Source of the DNA: an uncultured Lachnospiraceae bacterium
GTDB lineage: Bacteria; Bacillota_A; Clostridia; Lachnospirales; Lachnospiraceae
Reading direction: 5' to 3'
Assembly (NCBI GenBank): GCA_902795985.1
Contig: CADBNG010000005.1
Coordinates: forward strand, 1-16,275
DNA: 16,275 nt
Below are positions 7,999-14,269 of the stretch, in pieces; the first letter of the stretch is position 1; the number at the start of each line of letters is the position of its first letter. The notes under the pieces were generated by a model. The model saw only the letters and a program-made list of their open reading frames with translations. It did not search any database and was not told the origin of the DNA. A program made the translations under genes and the position numbers.

Positions 7999-9065
7999 AA
8001 ATCCCGCTCGCTCTGCCAGGCGAAAATCATGCGTTCATACATTTCCGGCAGAGGGATCTGCGGCGCCCATCCGAAGGCCCGCAGCTTTGAAGTGTCCAGA
8101 TTATAAAAATGCAGCGGAGAGAACTTTCTGCTCTCCTTTTCATCCGGCGCGAAACAGACCTTTATATCGCCGTTGGCCAGGTCTTCCGCAACCAGACGCG
8201 CCATTTCCGTAATGGAGCAATAGGTGTCGTTGTTCATGGCATTGTACGCCTGCCCCGGTTCTCCGCGCAGGAGTACCGTAAGAATCGCGCTGACGGCATC
8301 CATTGTATACAGATAGCCCCGTCTGCTCTTCCCTTCCGTCAGAAGAACGATATCCTTCCCGTCCACCTTATCCCGGGCAAATTCCGCGAAAACACGGTTG
8401 TCTTTTTCAATATTCACGCCGGGGCCGAAGGTCTGGGCCAGCCGGATCACCATGGAGCGAAGGCCGTATTCTTCGGCATAGGAAACCGTCAGGTTCTCGC
8501 AGAGCCGCTTGCTTTCCGGATAGCAGTTGCGGACGGAAAGAGGATCCATCGTCCCGGTGTCGGATTCCTTCAGCAGTTTTTCCTCTTCCTGGGCGCCGTA
8601 GACTTCCATGGAGGAACAGTAAACCAGGCCGGCCGTCTGCTTTTCCCTTGCCAGGGCCAGCACGTTCATGGTGCCGGTCACGGCCGCCCGGATCGTTTCC
8701 ACCGGCGACTGAATGAAATAGGCGCTGGCGGTGGGCGATGCCGCGTGAACGATATAGTCCGCCGGGCCTTCAAAGTCCGGCAGGTTTTCCACCGTCCCGG
8801 TTACAAAACCCAAACCGGAAAAATCTTTCAGAACCCGGGCAAATTTTTCTTCTGCCGCCTCTTCATCCCGGACCAGGGCCCGGATTTTCAGATCCAGCCC
8901 TTTCTGGATCGAAACCAGGGCCAGGGCTGCCGTCAGGTTATACCCGATCAGCCCTGTTGCGCCGGTGATAAAAACCGTCTTTCCCCGGAGCTTTTCAAAG
9001 GGAAGAAAAGAGGAAGCCGCCAGCCGCTCCAGGTCTTCATAAAAGACCGGATTGTTTTTCCACAT
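7995..9065 (-). CDS. NAD-dependent epimerase/dehydratase (extended SDR)
   Basis: This 356-residue protein has the extended short-chain dehydrogenase signature. The NAD-binding GATGLIG lies at 35-41, a HAASPT motif at 107-112, the catalytic Ser in SSMEVYG (about 151-157) and YPESK (Tyr182, Lys186). The family includes sugar-nucleotide 4,6-dehydratases, 4-epimerases and UDP-xylose synthases. It lies directly after the TarI-type cytidylyltransferase, sharing 1 nt (TAATG), so the two probably act in one pathway: it may alter the CDP-linked compound or make the sugar or alcohol phosphate that is activated. TarJ, the usual ribulose-5-phosphate reductase partner of TarI, is an alcohol dehydrogenase of another family, so this is not tarJ. 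The precise substrate is unknown. A leader of about 27 residues precedes the Rossmann fold. Confidence 0.88.
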   Translation of the reverse strand: MWKNNPVFYEDLERLAASSFLPFEKLRGKTVFITGATGLIGYNLTAALALVSIQKGLDLKIRALVRDEEAAEEKFARVLKDFSGLGFVTGTVENLPDFEGPADYIVHAASPTASAYFIQSPVETIRAAVTGTMNVLALAREKQTAGLVYCSSMEVYGAQEEEKLLKESDTGTMDPLSVRNCYPESKRLCENLTVSYAEEYGLRSMVIRLAQTFGPGVNIEKDNRVFAEFARDKVDGKDIVLLTEGKSRRGYLYTMDAVSAILTVLLRGEPGQAYNAMNNDTYCSITEMARLVAEDLANGDIKVCFAPDEKESRKFSPLHFYNLDTSKLRAFGWAPQIPLPEMYERMIFAWQSERDL

Positions 9066-9793
9066 TACTGATCGCCCTCCTGATACAGCTGCTCGTTCTC
9101 CCGGGCATCCAGAAGGGCCCGCATGGAATAGAAATCATCCGGCGTGGTGATTTTGATGTTTTCATAAGGTCCGTCCACCAGGTACAGCCGGTGGCCGTAA
9201 TGGTTCATCATCGTGCAGCAGTCGATGAAATTGTACTTCTTCTCCTCAACCGCTCTTTTATGGGCCGCCAGGATATCCTCCAGCCAGAAGCTCTGGGGGG
9301 CTTTCGCCACACGGGAGCGGGAACGGTCCGGCACTTCACTGATGGATTCGTCCTCGTTGACCACCAGGATCGTTTCCTTCACAACCGCCGTTGTGATCGC
9401 GGAGCCGTGCTCCTTAACGCTTTCGATATTGTCCGTAATCGTCTTTTCATTGATCAGCGGACGGACTCCGTCATGAATAAGCACGACGGAAGGACCGTCG
9501 GCGATCTCCTCCGCCGCCTTTAAGCCTTCAAAGATGGAAAGCTGGCCGGTTTTTCCTCCCGGAACGATCTTTTTCACCTTATCGATCCGGTACTGGTACG
9601 TCAGCTCCTGCAGATGCCCGATCCAGTCCTCCTTGCACGCCACAACAATGGCATCGATCATGGGATGATGCTCAAACTGTTCCAGCGTGTAGATGATAAT
9701 CGGTTTCTGATGCAGTTTCAGGAACTGCTTGGGAATGTCCCGGCTGCGCATCCGCTGCCCGGAGCCGCCGGCAAAAATCACCGCTATGTTCAT
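9065..9793 (-). CDS. IspD/TarI-type cytidylyltransferase
   Basis: This 242-residue enzyme transfers CMP from CTP to an alcohol phosphate. Motifs seen are the N-terminal AGGSGQRM (8-15), PKQFL with the conserved Lys (about 21-25), IHDGVRPLI in place of the IspD-like HDAARP, APQSF, and a C-terminal NIKITTPDDF close to the KVTTPYDL type of TarI. Gene context (TagF-like enzyme upstream, sugar genes around) favours a TarI-like role, making a CDP-polyol for the cell-wall polymer, over IspD in isoprenoid synthesis. The start at 9793 is chosen because GGAG lies 8 nt upstream and the protein then begins MNIAVIFAGG; it overlaps the stop of the TagF-like gene by 4 nt. A start at 9811 would add six residues. 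Whether the substrate is ribitol phosphate or another polyol is open. Confidence 0.88.
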   Translation of the reverse strand: MNIAVIFAGGSGQRMRSRDIPKQFLKLHQKPIIIYTLEQFEHHPMIDAIVVACKEDWIGHLQELTYQYRIDKVKKIVPGGKTGQLSIFEGLKAAEEIADGPSVVLIHDGVRPLINEKTITDNIESVKEHGSAITTAVVKETILVVNEDESISEVPDRSRSRVAKAPQSFWLEDILAAHKRAVEEKKYNFIDCCTMMNHYGHRLYLVDGPYENIKITTPDDFYSMRALLDARENEQLYQEGDQ

Positions 9794-10995
9794 TGATGCT
9801 GCTCCATCCATTGTAAAATCGCTTCCGCCGCTGCTTCACTGGCCCGGCCGGTTTCCGAAAGGCCTACCCGCTCAAACAGCCCGTCCAGGTCTTTTCTGTA
9901 CTGTTCCGGATCAAACTCCCGGATATTGCGGATCAGTTCATCGTTGTCCCGTGCAAGGGGGAACGGCAGTTCACTCATCTTCCAGTAGCTGCCGGTATCC
10001 TCCTCGTACTCTTCCAGGTCGCTGGCAAACACATAACAGGGCTTTCCGGTAGTGATAAAATCGAACATACAGCTGGAATAATCGGAAATCAGGATATCCG
10101 ATGCCGCCAGAAGCTCCTGCATCACCCCGTAATCCGAGGCATTCTGTATCGTGTCGGAATAGGGAATAAAACCGTCTGCCGCCGCCAGATTCTTGTAGTG
10201 CAGGCGGATCAAAAGCAGCCATTTTCCGCCGTAATGCTCTTCCAGAAAGCTCTGAAGCCGGGGAAAATCAATCCCCATGCTGTCGGTCATAAAGTCCCGG
10301 CGATAGGTCGGCGCGTACAGCAGGATATGGTCCGCTTCCGAATGAAACGCCTTCAGCACCTTCTCCCGGTACGGCTGCGGATCCTCCCGGAGCATGTCGT
10401 TTCTCGGGCTTCCGTTCTTTAAAATGGTTCCCTGAAAGGCCAGCGCCCGGGTGTAGATTTCCGACGTAAGGTCGCTGTTGGAAAGCAGATAATCCATATA
10501 CCGGGCATTGTAGCGGATCGTCCGGTTATCGATCTTCGTCAGGGCCTTTCCCAGATCCAGGCCCACTTTTTTAAAGCCGTAGCTTCCATGCCAGGTCTGG
10601 ACGTACAGCTGGTTTTTCTTTTTGATGAAGCCGGACCGCTTCATGTTGGAATCCACCCAGACCGCCGCGGTGGAAAGGGCTTTGGCCGTCTCAAAGAAGT
10701 TGTTGTAATCGACCCGGGTGACCCCTTCGGGGACTTCATCGTCCGCCTCCGGCTTTAACAGCCAGACTATGTCCAGATCTTTGTTTTTTCTCAGAACCTC
10801 GGAAATATAGAAGGGATTGTCGCCGTAGCGCTCCCCGTGCATGGCGGTGAATACAATCTTATTCTTCTGAACCGGCCTGAAATGCAGGATCCAGAACACA
10901 AAATGATTCAGACGCTCATACAGCAGGTAGCCGAAATACACCAGACTGCTGGCAAAGCCGCCCTTATTCGCCATTTTGCGCAGATAGCTTAACAT
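9790..10995 (-). CDS. CDP-glycerol/CDP-ribitol phosphotransferase, TagF/TarL family
   Basis: This 401-residue protein is a single catalytic domain of the Glyphos_transf family (PF04464), much shorter than the two-part polymerase TagF (about 700-750 residues). Motifs in order: QTWHGS (about 133-138, His136), GSPRND (195-200), LLYAPTYR (about 225-232), LIRLHY (His266) and LISDYSSCMFDF (from 302). The two His lie where TagF-family enzymes have their catalytic His pair. It would transfer a polyol phosphate from the CDP-alcohol made by the next gene onto a lipid-linked sugar or growing chain at the inner membrane face. The hydrophobic-amphipathic N-terminus (residues 15-40) may dock to the membrane. 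The start has GGGGGA 5 nt upstream. Primase or polymerase activity cannot be told apart by sequence. Confidence 0.9.
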   Translation of the reverse strand: MLSYLRKMANKGGFASSLVYFGYLLYERLNHFVFWILHFRPVQKNKIVFTAMHGERYGDNPFYISEVLRKNKDLDIVWLLKPEADDEVPEGVTRVDYNNFFETAKALSTAAVWVDSNMKRSGFIKKKNQLYVQTWHGSYGFKKVGLDLGKALTKIDNRTIRYNARYMDYLLSNSDLTSEIYTRALAFQGTILKNGSPRNDMLREDPQPYREKVLKAFHSEADHILLYAPTYRRDFMTDSMGIDFPRLQSFLEEHYGGKWLLLIRLHYKNLAAADGFIPYSDTIQNASDYGVMQELLAASDILISDYSSCMFDFITTGKPCYVFASDLEEYEEDTGSYWKMSELPFPLARDNDELIRNIREFDPEQYRKDLDGLFERVGLSETGRASEAAAEAILQWMEQHQ

Positions 10996-11013
10996 GTGTT
11001 CCCCCTTTTCGGC

Positions 11014-11940
11014 CTACAGTTCCGCCCGGTGCTTAAAAGCGTTCCGGTCGTAGGTTCCGAACAGAAAGGCAAAGAACGCTTTGCAGATGACGCCGATCTT
11101 TTTCCCTTTGTATTTTCCCTTGAACAGGACCCGCACCGCGTCATATCCCAGTTTGCCGAGGCACAGGAAACGGTACAGCGCGCTTTCGTACTCCCAGAAG
11201 CCGATCAGGTTGTTCCGGTAGTAATAAAAATACATGCGGACCCGGTTTTTGTTGGTTTCGGTCACGATGGAAAGCTCGTCCGATCCCACCCGTTTATGCA
11301 CCGCATGGCTGCTGCCCACCATATAGGCCGGGCCGAAATCCCGGATGACGCGCTGGGTGTATTCCGAATCGTCGCCCCAGATGAAGAAGGGCGCCCAGGG
11401 AAGTCCGCATTTGTTGATGGCTTTGATATTGAACATCAGGGAAACGAAGGTCGCTTTCACAACCTGGGCCATGCCCTGTTCCAGGTACTGATACCAGTCC
11501 GTATAGGTGGAGAACTGCTTCCGGGCGATTTTCGGTACGTTCATGGCCTCGCCCTGCATGCCGCGGATGGCGCTGGCAAAAAAGCTGACGTCCCCTTCCA
11601 CGGTTTCGCTGGCTTTGATCAGCTCCTCCAGGCAGGTTTTCTCCGGAATCGTATCGTCGTCCATGATCCAGACCCAGTCGGGCTGGTATTCCCGGGCGAT
11701 TTTCATGCCTTCATGAAAGCCTCCGGCACCGCCGGTGTTCTCGTCCAGATAATGATAATCCACCACGGGATTGGCGCGGTAGCCTTTTTCCGTCAGGGTA
11801 TCACCGGTTCCGTCCGTGCTGTGATTATCGATAATGATCAGTTTTTCCACCGGATAGGACTGGGCTAAAATCGCGTCCATGCACTCCATCAGGAGGCCTG
11901 TCCGGTTATAGGTGACAACGACTGCGTGTACCCGCTGCAT
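11014..11940 (-). CDS. Family 2 glycosyltransferase, galactofuranosyltransferase (GlfT)-like
   Basis: This 308-residue GT2 enzyme begins VHAVVVTYNR and carries IIIDNHSTDGT (36-46), NTGGAGGFHEG (69-79), WIMDDD (92-97, metal site) and IWGDDSEYTQR (188-198) followed by SHAVHKR. The NTGGAGGF plus W-DDD plus WGDD-E combination is typical of the rhamnosyl/galactofuranosyl branch of GT2 that includes mycobacterial GlfT enzymes, where the Asp-Asp-Ala, Asp-Asp and His residues are catalytic. Because glf lies just upstream (26-nt gap), it probably uses UDP-galactofuranose. Family assignment is firm; sugar specificity is inferred. The start at 11940 is used because a GGGGGA site precedes it; the frame stays open to 12003, but the extra 21 residues are Arg-rich, overlap the end of glf and do not fit the family. 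No membrane helix is evident. Confidence 0.88.
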   Translation of the reverse strand: MQRVHAVVVTYNRTGLLMECMDAILAQSYPVEKLIIIDNHSTDGTGDTLTEKGYRANPVVDYHYLDENTGGAGGFHEGMKIAREYQPDWVWIMDDDTIPEKTCLEELIKASETVEGDVSFFASAIRGMQGEAMNVPKIARKQFSTYTDWYQYLEQGMAQVVKATFVSLMFNIKAINKCGLPWAPFFIWGDDSEYTQRVIRDFGPAYMVGSSHAVHKRVGSDELSIVTETNKNRVRMYFYYYRNNLIGFWEYESALYRFLCLGKLGYDAVRVLFKGKYKGKKIGVICKAFFAFLFGTYDRNAFKHRAEL

Positions 11941-11943
11941 ACT

Positions 11944-11950
11944 CTCCCCC
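11944..11950 (-). promoter_or_regulatory. Ribosome binding site of the GlfT-like gene
   Basis: GGGGGAG on the minus strand, directly before the AGT-ATG at 11940. It places the start there rather than at 12003 inside glf. Confidence 0.65.
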
Positions 11951-11966
11951 GTTTCCGTTTCGGTTC

Positions 11967-13082
11967 TTACCCTGCGAACGAATTCCCGAGCTCTTTTTCG
12001 CACAGCTCAAAGGCGCTCGCAATAACCTTGTCCATATCGTAGTACTTATACTCCGCCAGCCGTCCGCCGAGGATCAGCTTTTGATCCGCGTCGGCCAGAG
12101 CCCGGTATTTTTCATAAAGCGTCTGGTTCTTTTCGTCATTGACGGGATAATAAGGCTCCAGCCCTGCGCCGCCCGCAAGAGGATATTCCCGGGTGATCAC
12201 CGTGGTGGGCTGGGTGCCGAACTCGAAATGCTTATGCTCGATGATCCGGGTGAACGGCGTTTCCGCATCCGTGTAATTCACGACCGCAACGCCCTGGAAA
12301 TTCTCCTGCTGCAGATGTTCGGTCTCGAAGCGCAGGCTGCGGTACTCCAGCGGGCCGAAACACTCGCCGTAAAGATGATCCAGCGCCCCGGTGTAGAGAA
12401 CTTTTTCTCCCATCGCATTCCATTTTTCACGGTCTTCATTATAATCCGTATTGAGAACGACTTCGCAGCCTTCGAACAGCTTTTCGGCGATCACATTGTA
12501 GCCGCCGATGGGAATGCCCTGATACCGGTCGTTGAAATAATTGTTGTCGTAAATGAAGCGCACAGGAAGGCGGCGAATGATGAACGCGGGAAGCTCGGAG
12601 CACTTTCTGCCCCACTGTTTTTCCGTATAGCCCTTGACCAGCTTTTCATAAATATCCCTGCCGACCAGGCTGATGGCCTGCTCTTCCAGGTTCTTCGGTT
12701 CGCCGGTGATCTCTTCTTTCTGTTTGTCAATAATCGCTCTGGCTTCCTCCGGCGTGCGGATATTCCACATCCGGGAGAAGGTGTTCATATTGAAGGGCAG
12801 ATTGTACATCTCGCCGTGATAATTCGCCACGGGAGAATTGGTGTACCGGTTGAATTCCGCCAGGGAATTCACAAAATCCCATACGGCCTTATCCGAGGTA
12901 TGGAAAATGTGAGCCCCGTACTTATGCACGTGGATGCCGTCCACGTCTTCGCAGTAAACGTTTCCGCCGATATGATCCCTTTTTTCCAGGACCAGACAGG
13001 TTTTTCCCGCTTTCTTCGCGAAATAGGCAAAGGTTCCGGCAAAAAGCCCGGCGCCGACGATAACGTAATCATAGCGTTTCAT
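11967..13082 (-). CDS. glf: UDP-galactopyranose mutase
   Basis: This 371-residue flavoenzyme converts UDP-galactopyranose to UDP-galactofuranose in the cytoplasm using reduced FAD. The whole length matches the family: the FAD-binding YDYVIVGAGLFAGTFAYFAK at residues 4-23, VLEKRDHIGGN, KYGAHIFHT, NLPFNMNTF, EKQWGRK and the C-terminal YPLAGGAGLEPYYPVND. Length is normal for bacterial Glf (about 365-390). The start at 13082 has GGAGGAGG 6 nt upstream and overlaps the end of the polyprenyl-phosphate GT2 gene by 14 nt. It supplies the furanose donor, most likely to the GlfT-like enzyme next in the operon, so the polymer probably contains Galf. This is the most secure gene identification in the window. 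Confidence 0.97.
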   Translation of the reverse strand: MKRYDYVIVGAGLFAGTFAYFAKKAGKTCLVLEKRDHIGGNVYCEDVDGIHVHKYGAHIFHTSDKAVWDFVNSLAEFNRYTNSPVANYHGEMYNLPFNMNTFSRMWNIRTPEEARAIIDKQKEEITGEPKNLEEQAISLVGRDIYEKLVKGYTEKQWGRKCSELPAFIIRRLPVRFIYDNNYFNDRYQGIPIGGYNVIAEKLFEGCEVVLNTDYNEDREKWNAMGEKVLYTGALDHLYGECFGPLEYRSLRFETEHLQQENFQGVAVVNYTDAETPFTRIIEHKHFEFGTQPTTVITREYPLAGGAGLEPYYPVNDEKNQTLYEKYRALADADQKLILGGRLAEYKYYDMDKVIASAFELCEKELGNSFAG

Positions 13083-14085
13083 CTCGGTCCTCCTCCGGAA
13101 GCCTCACGACTTCCTTCTTGTGGCCCTGCTTCTGCTCTTCATGGCCCGGGCCGTAATCGATCCGGCGGAGCTCATACTGGATTTCCTGCAGGATCCTCCG
13201 GTTGCCGGCGATGATATCCGCCAACAGCCCGATCATCGCGCTGGTTGCGGCGATGAAGATCATGATTGCCACAAAGATCAGCATCTGGACATGGCCCGCG
13301 CCGTGGCCCATGGCGCGCTCCACCAGATAATAAATACCCATGGCCAGGCCGATAGCACCGAAGACCGCCGCGATACTCATAAAGGTCTTCATCGGGCTGT
13401 ACATTGTATATGCCCGCATGATCGTGGCGGAGGACCGCTTCACATACCCCAGCATGCTGTGGAACAGCCGGGATTTGCGCAGCTCCGGATTAGTGCTGAT
13501 GGGAACGGATGTGATGGCCATCTTGTCATGGCCCGCCTGGACGATTGTCTCCAGCGTATAGGTGTACTCGTTGATAACATTGAGCCGCATGGCCGTGCTG
13601 CGGCTGTAGGCCCGGAATCCGCTCGGCGCGTCCGGAACGTCGGTGCCGCTGGCTTTTCGCACAACCCAGCTGCCCAGATGCTGCAGCCTCTTTTTCATCG
13701 GCGAAAAATGCTCGGTCTGGTCGATCGGACGCGCGCCGACCACCATGCCGGCCTCCCCGTTCAGAATCGGCCTCACCAGCTTTTCAATATCTTTTCCGTT
13801 GTACTGGTTGTCCGCGTCGGTATTGACGATGATATCCGCCCCATTGCGCAGGCAGGCGTCGATGCCCGCCATAAAGCCCTTTGCCAGGCCCTTGTTGTTG
13901 CGGAAATTGACAACGTAGTGAACGCCCCAGTTCTTCGCGACCTGAACGGTCTCGTCGCTGCTGCCGTCATTGATGATCAGATATTCGATCACATCAATGC
14001 CGTCAATATGCTTCGGCAGATCGTTCAGCGCGATCTCCAGGGTTTCCGCTTCGTTGTAGCACGGAATCTGGATGATCAGTTTCAT
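13069..14085 (-). CDS. Polyprenyl-phosphate glycosyltransferase (DPM1/GtrB-like GT2)
   Basis: This is a 338-residue protein. The GT2 domain has IIQIPCYNEAETL, IINDGSSDET (Asp40), and VNTDADNQY (DAD at 90-92); the RNNKGLAKGFMAGI helix and the DAPSGFRAYSR stretch are typical of the DPM1/GtrB group. Two membrane helices follow (about 233-255 and 267-292), then a charged tail (310-338). Known relatives move a sugar from a nucleotide donor to undecaprenyl phosphate; after flipping, that lipid feeds GT-C enzymes outside the membrane. The two GT-C proteins in this window are natural partners, which is inference. It is the first gene of the ten-gene run, about 45 nt behind a TATAAT promoter, with AAGGGG just before the ATG. 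The donor sugar is unknown; no GtrA-type flippase lies next to it. Confidence 0.9.
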   Translation of the reverse strand: MKLIIQIPCYNEAETLEIALNDLPKHIDGIDVIEYLIINDGSSDETVQVAKNWGVHYVVNFRNNKGLAKGFMAGIDACLRNGADIIVNTDADNQYNGKDIEKLVRPILNGEAGMVVGARPIDQTEHFSPMKKRLQHLGSWVVRKASGTDVPDAPSGFRAYSRSTAMRLNVINEYTYTLETIVQAGHDKMAITSVPISTNPELRKSRLFHSMLGYVKRSSATIMRAYTMYSPMKTFMSIAAVFGAIGLAMGIYYLVERAMGHGAGHVQMLIFVAIMIFIAATSAMIGLLADIIAGNRRILQEIQYELRRIDYGPGHEEQKQGHKKEVVRLPEEDRDETL

Positions 14086-14136
14086 AGCCCCTTCTCCCCT
14101 GTATTTTCAACTGTTAAAATGGCATAGTTGTAAGAT

Positions 14137-14165
14137 ATTATACCAGATTCTACTTCATGAATAAA
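14137..14165 (-). promoter_or_regulatory. Probable sigma-70-type promoter of the ten-gene operon
   Basis: On the minus strand a perfect TATAAT (14137-14142) lies about 50 nt before the first ATG. At 17-nt spacing upstream is TTTATT (14160-14165), a poor match to TTGACA (3 of 6). Transcription would start near 14130, giving a leader of about 45 nt. The perfect -10 and its place at the only sizeable gap before the long run support it; the weak -35 leaves room for an activator or another start point. Confidence 0.6.
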
Positions 14166-14185
14166 GGGAAATTGTAAGAAAGAAA

Positions 14186-14267
14186 GGATCAGGGGGACTG
14201 TCCCGGATCAGGGGGACTGTCCCCATTGATTCAGAAGTGCGGATCAAAGGGGACTGTCCCTTTGATT
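14186..14267. repeat. Three GGGACTGTCCC palindromes with a 19-bp tandem repeat; possible terminator
   Basis: GGGACTGTCCC occurs at 14194-14204, 14213-14223 and 14250-14260. The first two belong to a perfect head-to-tail repeat of GGATCAGGGGGACTGTCCC (14186-14204, 14205-14223). The third sits in a longer, nearly perfect palindrome (14243-14266, ATCAAAG...CTTTGAT) only a few nt after the stop of the 542-codon GT-C gene. On the minus strand the last hairpin is followed by a pyrimidine-rich stretch with several T-runs, so the group may end transcription from the upstream unit, just before the promoter at 14137. It resembles short dispersed palindromes of clostridial genomes; no transposase is present here. 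Confidence 0.8.
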
Positions 14268-14269
14268 CA

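Noticed and set aside
11941..12003. Longer N-terminus for the GlfT-like glycosyltransferase
   Set aside because: The 21 extra residues are Arg-rich, partly overlap the glf coding end and lack a good ribosome binding site; the family begins at VVVTYNR.
12081..13214. Long plus-strand open frame of about 375 codons opposite glf
   Set aside because: glf on the other strand is certain, and the antisense product matches no family I recognise; similar shadows lie opposite 5793-6953, 8109-9071 and 13120-14127.
14186..14260. CRISPR-like array because of repeated units
   Set aside because: Two units are directly adjacent with no spacer, there are only three copies, and no cas gene is present.
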